Positions 24,739 through 33,410 of a stretch of 64,000 bases of DNA are shown piece after piece (the first letter of the stretch is position 1; every line of letters begins with the position of its first letter). The stretch is from JAYOEY01 sp038120295 (GTDB lineage Bacteria; Pseudomonadota; Alphaproteobacteria; MPNO01; UBA2964): assembly GCA_038120295.1 (NCBI GenBank), contig JAYOLL010000009.1, positions 1 to 64,000 of the forward strand. Reading direction: 5' to 3'. The notes under the pieces were generated by a model. The model had not been told where the DNA came from. It made no database searches and saw only the letters and a list, made by a program, of their open reading frames with translations. The position numbers were made by a program, and so were the translations under genes.

Positions 24739-25497
24739 TCAGTGCGGCACTGCGCCGCCATCCACCACCATGGTCTGGCCGGTGATGAAGTCGGCGTCGC
24801 GCGAGGACAGAAACAGCACCGTCCCCACCATGTCGTCGGGCACGGCGCGGCGCTTGATGATGCGGGACGCGACATTGCGGTCGATCCATTCGTCGGACCA
24901 GTAGCCGGTTTCCAGAACGCCTTCGCTCATCGTCAAGCCGGGGGCCACAGCGTTGACGCATATGCCGTCGTCGCCCACCTCGCGCGCCAGGGCCCGGGTC
25001 AGCGCGATTACCGCGCCCTTGGACGCGGTGTAGTGCAGCATCATCGGCGTGCCCTTGAGCGCGACGGTTGAAGCGATGTTGACGATCTTGCCATAGCCGT
25101 GCTCGCGCATCGCCGGCGTAACCGCTTTCGATACTTGCCAGACGCCGCGCACATTGACGTCCATCACGCGGATCCATTCCTCCTCGGAAATATCCTCGAA
25201 ACGGGAATGTTTCAGCGCGGCGAACAGGGCCGCGTTATTGACCAGAATGTCGACCCGTCCGTATTCGGAGAGCGCAGTTCTGACCATGGCGTCGATCGAG
25301 GCAGAATCCGTGACGTCGACTGTCGCTGCCAAGGCCTCGCCTCCGGCCGATCCGATTTCGTCCGCCAGTTCCGATCCGTCCAGAATATCAGCGATCACGA
25401 CCTTTGCGCCCTCTGCGGCGAAAGCGCGGGCATAGGCGGCGCCAATCCCCTGCGCACCGCCGGTGACGATCGCGACCTGGTCTGAAAAGCGGGTCAT
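24739..25497 (-). CDS. SDR family NAD(P)-dependent oxidoreductase
   Basis: 252-residue classical short-chain dehydrogenase. It has the cofactor motif TGGAQGIGAAYARAFA, NNAALFA, the catalytic Ser in NIASTVALKG, YTASK (Tyr and Lys) and C-terminal TGQTMVVDGGAVPH. Asp after the second strand (VIADILDG) suggests NAD preference. It is last in a minus-strand run behind an MFS transporter and a VOC protein, so it probably oxidises or reduces the imported compound or its product. Substrate unknown. Confidence 0.9.
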   Translation of the reverse strand: MTRFSDQVAIVTGGAQGIGAAYARAFAAEGAKVVIADILDGSELADEIGSAGGEALAATVDVTDSASIDAMVRTALSEYGRVDILVNNAALFAALKHSRFEDISEEEWIRVMDVNVRGVWQVSKAVTPAMREHGYGKIVNIASTVALKGTPMMLHYTASKGAVIALTRALAREVGDDGICVNAVAPGLTMSEGVLETGYWSDEWIDRNVASRIIKRRAVPDDMVGTVLFLSSRDADFITGQTMVVDGGAVPH

Positions 25498-25531
25498 GAG
25501 AAAATCTCCCTCTGGGTTATTCGGGGTCGGG

Positions 25532-26806
25532 TTATTCCGCCGCGCCGGGGGTGGCGCGGGCGTTCGGCATGCGGACGAAGATCGCGGCGATGACGATCAG
25601 CAGGATCACGCAGGTCAAGGCCAGAGTCGAGTGAATCCCGATCATCACGCCGCCGCCGCCCATGATCACGCCGCTGATGCTCCTGAGTCCGAGGTCCGAG
25701 ACGTTGAACAGGCCGATCGCGCGGCCGCGAACTTCCGGCGGGGAGTTGAGTTGCGCCAGCGTGCGCGCCATCGAACTGAAGGCGAGGTTGAAAAAACCGG
25801 CCGCCATCAGCAGGAACAGCGCAATCCAGTAATTGCCAGCGAGCGCAAACCCGCCCAGCGACAGGCACCAGAGCCCGGCAAGGACGAATGCTGTCTTTAC
25901 TCTCGCTTGCAGGAATCCGCCGCTCTCCAGTACGATTCCCGCCGTCAGAGCGCCGGCGGCATTGGCGGCAAGCAGCATCGAATAAAGAACCGTTCCGTCC
26001 TTATGACCGAAATCGAGCGCAAATTTCGGCATCTGTCCCTGGAAGGCGTTGCCCACGATCATTGACGTGACGCCGGCAAGCAATGTCATTGAAAGGACGA
26101 TATGGTTGCCCGTCAGATCGCGAATGGTCTGTTTGACCTCTGTGAAACTGCCGAGGCCGCGCCGCCTCGGCGCTTCTTCGGATTCTTCCTTTTTGGGTGC
26201 GTAGAACAGCCAGATTGCCAGCGGCAGGTAGAACAGAACGTTCAGCAGGATGCCGACCGTCGGTCCGAACGCGATCATCATGCCGCCGCCGACAGCCGGG
26301 CCGAACAGGATGCCGAGCGTGCGCGATGACGCCATCGTGCGGATCGCGCTCTGAAGCTGTTTGCCGCCGACGACGGAATGAATAAAAAGCTGGGCTGCGG
26401 GCGACCAGAGAACGCCAGCGAACCCGTGCACGCTGAGCAGCACGACGGCGTGCCACTCTTCCATGATGTCTAACCAGAACAGCACGCCCCAGCCGAGCGA
26501 AACCAGCATGAACAGCACCATGCCGATCTGGATCAGCTTGCGGGGATCGAACCGGTCGGCCAGCCCGCCGGCCCAGAAGGAAAACAGCAGGAACGGCACC
26601 CAGTGGGAGAAGATCGCGAATCCCTGGAGCATGGGGGACTGGAACTTTTCATAAAGAATCCAGTAGCTTATGACATGCTCGATATTGTCGGCCATCATCG
26701 CCAGCGCGGCGCCGATGAGATACATGCGCGCCGCAGGGTGGCGCAGCGCGATAAAGGATTTGGGCGCCTCCTCGGGCTCCGCGGCAGGCTCCGGGTTATT
26801 CGCCAT
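25532..26806 (-). CDS. MFS transporter (MFS_3/enterobactin-exporter-like type)
   Basis: 424-residue inner-membrane protein with 10-12 hydrophobic segments. The loop-2 motif GGLADRFDPRKLIQIGM is the MFS motif A region, and a central acidic/basic cytoplasmic loop (KKEESEEAPRRRG) separates the halves. Overall it resembles the MFS_3/EntS-like group. It starts 20 bases after the VOC stop and ends 34 bases before the SDR. Import of a substrate or export of a product is possible; the operon context suits a small organic acid or aromatic, which is inference. Confidence 0.87.
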   Translation of the reverse strand: MANNPEPAAEPEEAPKSFIALRHPAARMYLIGAALAMMADNIEHVISYWILYEKFQSPMLQGFAIFSHWVPFLLFSFWAGGLADRFDPRKLIQIGMVLFMLVSLGWGVLFWLDIMEEWHAVVLLSVHGFAGVLWSPAAQLFIHSVVGGKQLQSAIRTMASSRTLGILFGPAVGGGMMIAFGPTVGILLNVLFYLPLAIWLFYAPKKEESEEAPRRRGLGSFTEVKQTIRDLTGNHIVLSMTLLAGVTSMIVGNAFQGQMPKFALDFGHKDGTVLYSMLLAANAAGALTAGIVLESGGFLQARVKTAFVLAGLWCLSLGGFALAGNYWIALFLLMAAGFFNLAFSSMARTLAQLNSPPEVRGRAIGLFNVSDLGLRSISGVIMGGGGVMIGIHSTLALTCVILLIVIAAIFVRMPNARATPGAAE

Positions 26807-26826
26807 CGGTTGCTCGGCCCGATTCG

Positions 26827-27633
26827 TCAGTCGGCATGCACATCGATCATGTTGCCGTCCGGGTCGGCCAGCTGATAGCTGCCGATAGCGCTGCGTTTCA
26901 ATAGCGCCAGCCGGGCCTTGCCCTCGTCGTTGAAGTCGATCGGCCGCGGCGCGATATGCGGATTGACGGTCTTGAGTTTCTCTACCTTTTTCTCGAATGC
27001 ATCCATATCGGGCACGTGAAAACCGATATGGTCCATCGCCGGCTGCTCGATCCCGCTGCCGTTAAAGTCAGAAATCTTCCAGGGCAGGATCGACATGGTT
27101 ACGCGACCGTCGGTAAAGCGAAAGGCGCCGTCCTCTCCCGGATCGTTTTTCGGTTCCAGCTCGAATATATCGGCGTAAAACTCCGCAACCCGTTCCGCCT
27201 CGCGTACGCGGATGGCGAAATTCGTAATCGTGGTTTCGGCTTTCCAGGCATCCATGTCGTACACCTCGGCCCGGTTGTCGTGGCCGACCTGGGACAGGTC
27301 GAAATAGTTGCCTGCGGGGTCGTGCGTGCTGAAGCTCGCGAACGGGCGGTTGGACGGGCGCTTGACCACCTCGATATCGGGATAGCGCTCGGCGATGCGC
27401 GCGCAGCACAAATCGAAATCCTCGACCTCTATGCCGAAATGGTCGATTCCGGCGCGCCGTCCCGCCCGGCGCGGGATCAGGGTCACGCCGGTATAGCCGT
27501 CGCCGACCGAGATGGCGGACTGTTCCCTGTCGGTGATTCCCGAGACCGTCATGTCGAAATAGGCCCGGTAGAACATGCCGAGCGTGGTGTAGTTGTCGGT
27601 CGTGATGGCGAGATGGTTGAGTTTGGAAAACAT
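26827..27633 (-). CDS. VOC family two-domain protein
   Basis: 268-residue vicinal-oxygen-chelate protein with two modules. Module one starts KLNHLAITTDNY and includes IDHFGIEVEDF; module two starts TITNFAIRVREAERVAEFY and includes MDHIGFHVPDMDAF and QLADPDGNMIDVH. Candidate metal ligands are these His residues and acidic residues near the C terminus. It looks like ring-cleavage dioxygenase/glyoxalase relatives, but the full extradiol signature is not evident. First gene of the operon with MFS and SDR genes; a shared inverted repeat lies just upstream. Confidence 0.82.
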   Translation of the reverse strand: MFSKLNHLAITTDNYTTLGMFYRAYFDMTVSGITDREQSAISVGDGYTGVTLIPRRAGRRAGIDHFGIEVEDFDLCCARIAERYPDIEVVKRPSNRPFASFSTHDPAGNYFDLSQVGHDNRAEVYDMDAWKAETTITNFAIRVREAERVAEFYADIFELEPKNDPGEDGAFRFTDGRVTMSILPWKISDFNGSGIEQPAMDHIGFHVPDMDAFEKKVEKLKTVNPHIAPRPIDFNDEGKARLALLKRSAIGSYQLADPDGNMIDVHAD

Positions 27634-27652
27634 CGGACCTTCCCGTTTTCGG

Positions 27653-27681
27653 AAACTGTCTGAGAGATTTCATGACAGTTT
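27653..27681. promoter_or_regulatory. 8+8 bp inverted repeat, candidate operator
   Basis: AAACTGTC (27653-27660) and GACAGTTT (27674-27681) form a perfect inverted repeat with half-sites 21 bases apart, about two helical turns, in the divergent gap between the VOC-MFS-SDR operon and the Gfo/Idh/MocA gene. The geometry fits a dimeric repressor such as GntR or LysR type. No regulator gene is adjacent, so the binder is unknown. Confidence 0.5.
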
Positions 27682-27763
27682 GGGCCTGAATGTGCAGCGA
27701 CGCAACGGGTGACAACAGCGTCGATCTCGGGCATTGATTCCCCGCCAATCGAAGGAGATGTGA

Positions 27764-28750
27764 ATGCTGAACGCGGCACTGATCGGGGTCGGGCGCTGGG
27801 GCCAGATCCTGGCGAGCTCGGTCCAGGGGAAAAGCGAAAACATCCGTTTTTCTGCCGGGGTTACTCGTACGAAGGCGAAGGCAGCGGACTACTGCCGCGA
27901 GAACGGAATCGACCTGCGGGACGATTACGCCGATATCCTGAACGATCCGGAAATCGACGCCGTTGTTCTGGCGACGCCCCATACGCAGCATGAGGAACAG
28001 ATTGTCCGCGCGGCGGAAGCCGGAAAGCACGTATTTACCGAGAAACCTTTCACCCTGACGCGCGCCAGCGCCGAACGTGCCGTGGCGGCCTGTCAGAAGG
28101 CGGGCGTCACCGTGGCGCTCGGCCATAACCGCCGCTTCATGAAGAACACCGAGAAACTCAAGGAGTTCGTCGAGGCCGGCGAACTCGGTACGCTGATGCA
28201 TATCGACGGCAATCAGTCGACCGACATGGGTCGCATGGCCGACACCTGGCGCGATTCTCGCGAAGACAGCCCTGCCGGCGGAATGACCTCGCTCGGCATC
28301 CACGCGCTCGACTGCATGATCCATCTCGGCGGGCCGATTGCCGAACTCGACTGCTACAGCATCCGCCGCGCCATCGGCTACGACATCGACGACACAACCT
28401 CGGCGCTTGTCCGGTTCGCCGCGGGGATGACGGGTACGATTACCACGCTCGCCGCGACGGCCAAGATCTGGCACATCCGGGTCGCCGGTTCCGAGGGCTG
28501 GGCGGAATTGCGCGACCAGCAGCATCTGACGATCTGTCGCAGGAATGGCGAGGAAGAGGTGCTGACGCTTCCCTGCGACCCCTATCCGCATGCGGATTCC
28601 ATGGCCGCGGAGCTTGAGGAGTTTGCTCTCGCGGCGACAGGCAGGGCGACCTACCGTATATGGACGGACGAAATGATTAACGGCGTTGCCTGTCTGGAGG
28701 CCATGACCAAAAGCGCCGAGACAGGGCAGCGGGTACAGATCGCGGTGTAG
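27764..28750 (+). CDS. Gfo/Idh/MocA family oxidoreductase
   Basis: 328-residue NAD(P)-dependent oxidoreductase. It has an N-terminal Rossmann fold (LIGVGRWGQILASS), the hallmark HVFTEKPFTLT (EKP), GHNRRFM, and a C-terminal alpha/beta domain with SLGIHALDCMIHLGG. Members oxidise or reduce sugars, cyclitols and related carbonyls. Preceded by a good AAGGAG site. It is divergent from the VOC-MFS-SDR operon and is followed 11 bases later by a drug/metabolite-type transporter, then an amidohydrolase, so these three are probably one transcript. Confidence 0.9.
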   Translation: MLNAALIGVGRWGQILASSVQGKSENIRFSAGVTRTKAKAADYCRENGIDLRDDYADILNDPEIDAVVLATPHTQHEEQIVRAAEAGKHVFTEKPFTLTRASAERAVAACQKAGVTVALGHNRRFMKNTEKLKEFVEAGELGTLMHIDGNQSTDMGRMADTWRDSREDSPAGGMTSLGIHALDCMIHLGGPIAELDCYSIRRAIGYDIDDTTSALVRFAAGMTGTITTLAATAKIWHIRVAGSEGWAELRDQQHLTICRRNGEEEVLTLPCDPYPHADSMAAELEEFALAATGRATYRIWTDEMINGVACLEAMTKSAETGQRVQIAV

Positions 28751-28760
28751 TTTCTCCGCA

Positions 28761-29660
28761 ATGCCTCTGAAAAACGTAATCCTTCCGCTTTCCATCCTGC
28801 TGGCTCTCGGCGTTGGATGGGGGCTCGGGGTCGTTTTCGTCAAGTATGGCGGGCAGAGGGGGATCGCCCCTGCCGGATACCTGTTCTGGGTGGGTCTGGG
28901 AGCGGGCTCCGTGGCGATGCTGGTCTGCTGGGCGCGTGGCTCGTTCCCGAAACTGAGCGCCGAGCATCTGCGTTACTACCTTTTGACGGCGGGGTTGCGA
29001 ACCACCTCGGCGAACATGGTGTTTTACACCGTGGTCCAGCACATCCCGGCGGGCGTTATGTCCGTGGTGCTGGGTACCGCGGCCCTCTTTACCTACGGAC
29101 TTGCACTGACCTTCCGGATGGAACCTTTCAGTCTCCTGCGGCTGTGCGGTCTCGTAGCCGGTCTTTCGGGAGTGGCGCTGTTTGTGCTGCCGGAAGGCGG
29201 GCTGCCCGACGCTTCCATGGTCGGTTGGGTAATCGCCGGTTTCGGCGCGCCTGTCCTGTACGCGACCGCCAATATCTTTATCGATCGTTTCCGACCGAAA
29301 ACCGGCGATTCGGTCAGCTTCGCCGTCGGCATGCTGTGGGGGACGGCTCTGCTGATCCTGCCCTACGCGGTTCTGTCGGGCGATTTTTACATTCCTTCCC
29401 TGCCGCTTGGCAGCGCCGACTGGATTCTGCTTGTTCACATATTGATCAATGGATTCGCCTTCTTCGGCCTGTTCGAGCTGATCCGTATCGCAGGCCCGAC
29501 CTATGCCAGCCAGCTTACCTATGTGGTGACGCTGACCGGCATCGTCGTCGGCATCATGCTGTTCGACGAGGATCACACCATCTGGTTCTGGGCGGCGACG
29601 GCTCTGGTGCTGGGCGGGGTTGGGCTGGTAAACATGAAACCGGCGAAAACAACATCCTGA
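28761..29660 (+). CDS. DMT superfamily (EamA) transporter
   Basis: 299-residue inner-membrane protein with about ten hydrophobic helices in two EamA-like halves (AGVMSVVLGTAALFTYGLAL in the first, PTYASQLTYVVTLTGIVVG in the second). The conserved end of the second half (VLGGVGLVNMK) is present. Such proteins export or import small metabolites, amino acids or sugars. It is encoded 11 bases after the oxidoreductase and 15 bases before the amidohydrolase, hence probably moves a compound of that pathway. Direction cannot be read from sequence. Confidence 0.88.
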   Translation: MPLKNVILPLSILLALGVGWGLGVVFVKYGGQRGIAPAGYLFWVGLGAGSVAMLVCWARGSFPKLSAEHLRYYLLTAGLRTTSANMVFYTVVQHIPAGVMSVVLGTAALFTYGLALTFRMEPFSLLRLCGLVAGLSGVALFVLPEGGLPDASMVGWVIAGFGAPVLYATANIFIDRFRPKTGDSVSFAVGMLWGTALLILPYAVLSGDFYIPSLPLGSADWILLVHILINGFAFFGLFELIRIAGPTYASQLTYVVTLTGIVVGIMLFDEDHTIWFWAATALVLGGVGLVNMKPAKTTS

Positions 29661-29674
29661 AGCAGGAGTCAGAA

Positions 29675-30670
29675 ATGAAAATCGATGTCTTCAATCATGT
29701 CTTCCCGGAAGAGTTCTTTGAGGCGGCCGAGGTCTACATGCCGAAGATCGCCGTCCAGCGCTGGAAGGCGATGGAAGAACTCTATGACATGAACGCCCGC
29801 ATGAAGGTGCTGGAGGAGTTCGACGATTACCAGCAGATCATCTCGATCTCGCAGCCCCCGTTCGACATGATCGCCGGCCCGGGGGACTCGCCCGGCCTCG
29901 CGCGCGTCGCCAATGACGGGATGGCGCGCATCTGCCGCGAATATCCTGACCGCATGCCCTGGTTTATTGCTTCGCTGCCGATGAACAATACCGAGGCCGC
30001 GCTGGCGGAGGTTGACCGTGTGATCGACGATCTGGGCGCGGTCGGGTTCCAGGTTCATTCCAGCGTCAACGACAAGGCGCTCGATCAGCCGGAGTTTCGA
30101 GATATCTTCGCCAAGATCGCCGAGCGCGGCAAAGCCGTCTGGCTGCATCCGACGCGTCCGGCCAGCCACGCCGACTATCTGACCGAAGACCAGTCGCTTT
30201 ACGAGATTTTCTGGGGAATTGGCTGGGCGTACGAGACAACTGCCGCGATGTGCCGGATGGTCTGTTCGGGCATGTTCGATGAGATTCCGAACCTGAAGGT
30301 CATTTCGCATCACTGGGGCGCCTATATCCCGCATGCGGAAGGACGTTTCAGCCCGCTGTGGGAACGCCGCAACGCGACTTCGTCGCCCGACGGCAAATCC
30401 TTTGCCGATAATCTCAAGCGGCCGCTCGCCGACTATTTCCGGGATTTCTACGGCGATACTGCAATGTTCGGGGCCAAGGCGCAGAGCCAGGCCGGGCTGG
30501 ATTTCTTCGGCGCCGACCATTCCTTCTTCGCGACCGACTGCCCCTACGATCTCGATGGCGGACGCACCCTGATCAGTTCCACCATCGACGTAATCGAGAC
30601 ACTTCGTTGCGAAGATGCCGACCGCCAGCTCATCTACGAGGACAATACGCGGAAGCTGCTGGGGATCTGA
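29675..30670 (+). CDS. amidohydrolase family protein (ACMSD-like)
   Basis: 331-residue TIM-barrel metal enzyme of the amidohydrolase_2 group that includes ACMSD, gamma-resorcylate and 5-carboxyvanillate decarboxylases. The entry motif is DVFNHVFPEEF, where HxH of the family becomes NHV. WLHPTRP supplies the barrel His, VISHHWG the next pair, and FFATDCPYD the late Asp. It starts at 29675 after CAGGAG. Either hydrolysis or non-oxidative decarboxylation is possible. Last gene of the Gfo-EamA-amidohydrolase run. Confidence 0.85.
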   Translation: MKIDVFNHVFPEEFFEAAEVYMPKIAVQRWKAMEELYDMNARMKVLEEFDDYQQIISISQPPFDMIAGPGDSPGLARVANDGMARICREYPDRMPWFIASLPMNNTEAALAEVDRVIDDLGAVGFQVHSSVNDKALDQPEFRDIFAKIAERGKAVWLHPTRPASHADYLTEDQSLYEIFWGIGWAYETTAAMCRMVCSGMFDEIPNLKVISHHWGAYIPHAEGRFSPLWERRNATSSPDGKSFADNLKRPLADYFRDFYGDTAMFGAKAQSQAGLDFFGADHSFFATDCPYDLDGGRTLISSTIDVIETLRCEDADRQLIYEDNTRKLLGI

Positions 30671-30769
30671 GTAAGCAGAAGCGGGTGGATGGGGCAGGAT
30701 AGAGGCCGTTCACCCGATTGTGATGTAATTTGGCTGGCCGCCACGGATTCCGAGGGGAACAATGGCGGT

Positions 30770-31783
30770 ATGCACTTGCAGCGCATCGCCCGCGAACGAT
30801 TTTCTGCCGCACTGGTTTTTGGCCTGCTGGCGCTTGCCGCAACGGTTCTGTTCCATGGCGGCGCTTCAGGACAGGGATTCTCGCGGGCGCAATGGCCCAA
30901 GACGGATTTTTCGCGCACATCGATCGACCTTGGCGAGATCCGCTCCGGCGGCCCGGGAAAGGACGGTATTCCCGCCATCGATGCGCCTCGTTTCATCTCT
31001 GTCGAGGAGGCGCTTAAGGGAAAGCGGTATGCGCCGAAGGAAGCGGTTCTCGGACTGGAAATAGACGGCGATTTTCGGGCGTATCCGCTCCAGATCCTGA
31101 TGTGGCACGAGATCGTCAACGACACTGTCGGCGGCGCTCCGGTGTCCGTCACCTACTGTCCTTTGTGCAATTCGGCGGTCGTGTTCGACCGACGGGTCGC
31201 CGGCCGGATCCTCGATTTCGGGACTACCGGCAACCTGCGAAAGTCCGACATGGTGATGTATGACCGCCAGACCGAGAGCTGGTGGCAGCAGTTTCTGGGC
31301 GAAGGCATCGTCGGCGAACTGACCGGTACGAAACTGACAATGCTCCCGGCGCGCGTCGAGTCGTTCGAGCGCTTCGCGGCGCGGGCGCCCGACGGCAAGG
31401 TTCTGATCCCTACCGGCGATGTCGGCCGGCCTTACGGCGTCAACCCCTATGTCGGATACGATACGGCGCCGAGGCCGTTCCTTTACGACGGTGAGTTTCC
31501 CAAGGGCATCGCGCCGCTCGCCTATGTACTCGCGGTTGGCAATGAAGCCTGGTCGCTCGATCTTCTCCGCCGGGAAAAGCGGATCGAGAAGGATGATCTG
31601 GTCATCACCTGGGAAGCAGGGCAGGCGTCCGCGCTCGACAGGGAAGAAATTTTCCGGGGACGCGATATCGGCAATGTCGTGGTTCAGCGCAAAACGCCAA
31701 CCGGGCTGGTCGACGCGGTCCACGACCTGACTTTCGCCTTCGTGTTTCATGCCTTCATCAAGGACGGCAAAATCCATAAATAG
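30770..31783 (+). CDS. DUF3179 domain-containing exported protein
   Basis: 337-residue protein with a signal peptide or anchor (FSAALVFGLLALAATVLF) and a DUF3179 domain. The domain signatures are DFRAYPLQILMWHEIVND, VTYCPLCNSAVVFDR, DFGTTGNLRKSDMVMYDR and SWWQQFLGEGIVGELTG. The ATG at 30770, after a GAGGGG site, gives a proper signal peptide, so it was chosen over 30689. The CPLC and HE residues suggest a metal or redox site, but the family has no established reaction. Likely periplasmic. Confidence 0.85.
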   Translation: MHLQRIARERFSAALVFGLLALAATVLFHGGASGQGFSRAQWPKTDFSRTSIDLGEIRSGGPGKDGIPAIDAPRFISVEEALKGKRYAPKEAVLGLEIDGDFRAYPLQILMWHEIVNDTVGGAPVSVTYCPLCNSAVVFDRRVAGRILDFGTTGNLRKSDMVMYDRQTESWWQQFLGEGIVGELTGTKLTMLPARVESFERFAARAPDGKVLIPTGDVGRPYGVNPYVGYDTAPRPFLYDGEFPKGIAPLAYVLAVGNEAWSLDLLRREKRIEKDDLVITWEAGQASALDREEIFRGRDIGNVVVQRKTPTGLVDAVHDLTFAFVFHAFIKDGKIHK

Positions 31784-31872
31784 TCGGTTGTGCGTTTGCG
31801 ATTTTCCACGCGGTGCTGGAATCGCGCCGGTTCACGCCCTATCTTTTCATCAGGACATCGAATTCGGAGACA

Positions 31873-32583
31873 ATGGCCGAACGCGACAGAAATCTGCCCA
31901 GCCAGGCCGGCACGAGCGGCGAGGTCCAGGATTTTCTGGACAAGCTGGCCCGTATGCCCGCGGTCCATGCATCGACCGGGCGCGGTCGCCTGCTGTTCGC
32001 AATGGATGCGACCGCCAGCCGGGAACCGACCTGGGACAGGGCGTGCCATATCCAGGGCGAAATGTTCGAGGCGACCGATGGGCTAGGCGGGCTTGAGGTC
32101 CAGCTTCTCTATTTTCGGGGCTACGGCGAATGCAGGGCGTCCCGCTGGCTCGACCGGTCCGATGCGCTGGTCAGGGCGATGACGTCGGTCCGCTGTCTCG
32201 GCGGACGAACCCAGATAGGAAGAACGCTCCAGCACGCAATCAATGAAACAGGCAAGCGCAAGGTCGACGCCATGGTGCTGGTTGGCGACGCGATGGAAGA
32301 AGATGTCGACGATCTGTGTGCACGGGCCGGGCAGCTCGGCGTCCTCGGCGTTCCGATCTTTGCGTTTCAGGAAGGCGAGGATCAGGCGGCGACGCTCGCC
32401 TTTCGCCAGTTTGCGACGCTGACCGGCGGCGCGCATTGCCGTTTCGATTCTTCCTCCGCCAGCCAGCTCAAGGATCTGATGTCCGCCGTCGCCGTGTTTG
32501 CCGCCGGCGGCCGCAAGGCGCTGGCGGATTTCAGCAAGCGCACCGGCGGCGCCACGCTTCAGATCACGTCGCAGATCGGTTGA
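31873..32583 (+). CDS. VWA domain-containing protein
   Basis: 236-residue cytosolic-looking protein made of one von Willebrand A domain. A MIDAS-type start is seen as FAMDATASREPT (D-x-T-x-S rather than D-x-S-x-S). The usual later Thr lies in CLGGRTQIGRTL, and the Asp in MVLVGDAMEEDVDDL. The ATG at 31873, six bases after GGAG, was chosen. It is followed 16 bases later by a membrane J-domain protein. A role as metal-dependent binding or scaffolding protein is general for the domain; the partner is unknown. Confidence 0.8.
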   Translation: MAERDRNLPSQAGTSGEVQDFLDKLARMPAVHASTGRGRLLFAMDATASREPTWDRACHIQGEMFEATDGLGGLEVQLLYFRGYGECRASRWLDRSDALVRAMTSVRCLGGRTQIGRTLQHAINETGKRKVDAMVLVGDAMEEDVDDLCARAGQLGVLGVPIFAFQEGEDQAATLAFRQFATLTGGAHCRFDSSSASQLKDLMSAVAVFAAGGRKALADFSKRTGGATLQITSQIG

Positions 32584-32599
32584 CGCAGGATAATTCGTC

Positions 32600-33313
32600 A
32601 TGCCCTGGCTGATACTCGGCATATTCGCCGTCATTGGAATCTGGCTGATCGTGCGGGGCCTGAACGGTCTTTCGCCCGGACTGGCGGCAAAGATACTGGT
32701 TACAGCTCTGGTACTGGCGGCGGGCGGCGTGGCGCTTTACTTCCTGGCCATGAGGGGAATCGGAACGCTTCTGTTCGTTGCGGCGTTTCTTCTGCCAATG
32801 CTCATGCGCATGCGCGCGGCGCGTCAGTTCTTTCGCAACCTGGGCGGTCCCAGCAAGGGCAAATCGACCGATGTAGAGACTGCCTATCTCAGAATGTCGC
32901 TCGACCACGATTCAGGCATTCTCGATGGAACCGTTCTCAAGGGCGATTTTCGCGGTCGTCGGCTGGGCGAAATGGCGCCGGACGACCTGATGGCGCTCCT
33001 TAAGGAATGCCGGGTTGGGGACGAGGAGTCGGCGACGGTGCTCGAAGCCTATCTGGACCGGGTGTACGGTGCTTCCTGGCGGGATGGAGAGGACGGTGAT
33101 GAAGCCCGTTCCGGCGGACGCTCCTCGCCCTGGGGCAACGCGATGACGATGGCGGAGGCGCGAGAGATCCTCGGCGTTGGGCCTGATGCCAGCGTGGACG
33201 AAATCCGCGAGGCGCACCGCCGGGAAATGATGAAGCACCACCCCGACCACGGGGGCAGCGACGAACAGGCCACCCGAATCAACCAGGCCAAGGATCTCCT
33301 GCTGGGGGCATAG
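32600..33313 (+). CDS. membrane-anchored J-domain protein (TIM14-like)
   Basis: 237-residue protein with two N-terminal membrane helices (WLILGIFAVIGIWLIV and ILVTALVLAAGGVALYFLAM, perhaps a third), a soluble middle region and a C-terminal J domain. The domain reads MTMAEAREILGVGPDASVDE, the HPD tripeptide in KHHPDHGGSDEQATRINQAK, and ends LLLGA. A C-terminal J domain after a membrane anchor is the arrangement of mitochondrial TIM14/Pam18 and its alphaproteobacterial relatives. It would stimulate DnaK at the inner membrane. Confidence 0.88.
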   Translation: MPWLILGIFAVIGIWLIVRGLNGLSPGLAAKILVTALVLAAGGVALYFLAMRGIGTLLFVAAFLLPMLMRMRAARQFFRNLGGPSKGKSTDVETAYLRMSLDHDSGILDGTVLKGDFRGRRLGEMAPDDLMALLKECRVGDEESATVLEAYLDRVYGASWRDGEDGDEARSGGRSSPWGNAMTMAEAREILGVGPDASVDEIREAHRREMMKHHPDHGGSDEQATRINQAKDLLLGA

Positions 33314-33410
33314 CCCCGTTTCCTTGCTGAATCGGCCCTAACTGTGGCACATAACGCCCACAGTTCCGGGTGGACCCGTCAACGGTTGCGCCGCTAGAAA
33401 CGAGAGTACG

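Noticed and set aside
27068..28843. 591-codon minus-strand frame spanning the VOC gene and the antisense of the Gfo/Idh/MocA gene
   Set aside because: It crosses two well-supported genes and an operator-like region; composition is that of a shadow frame.
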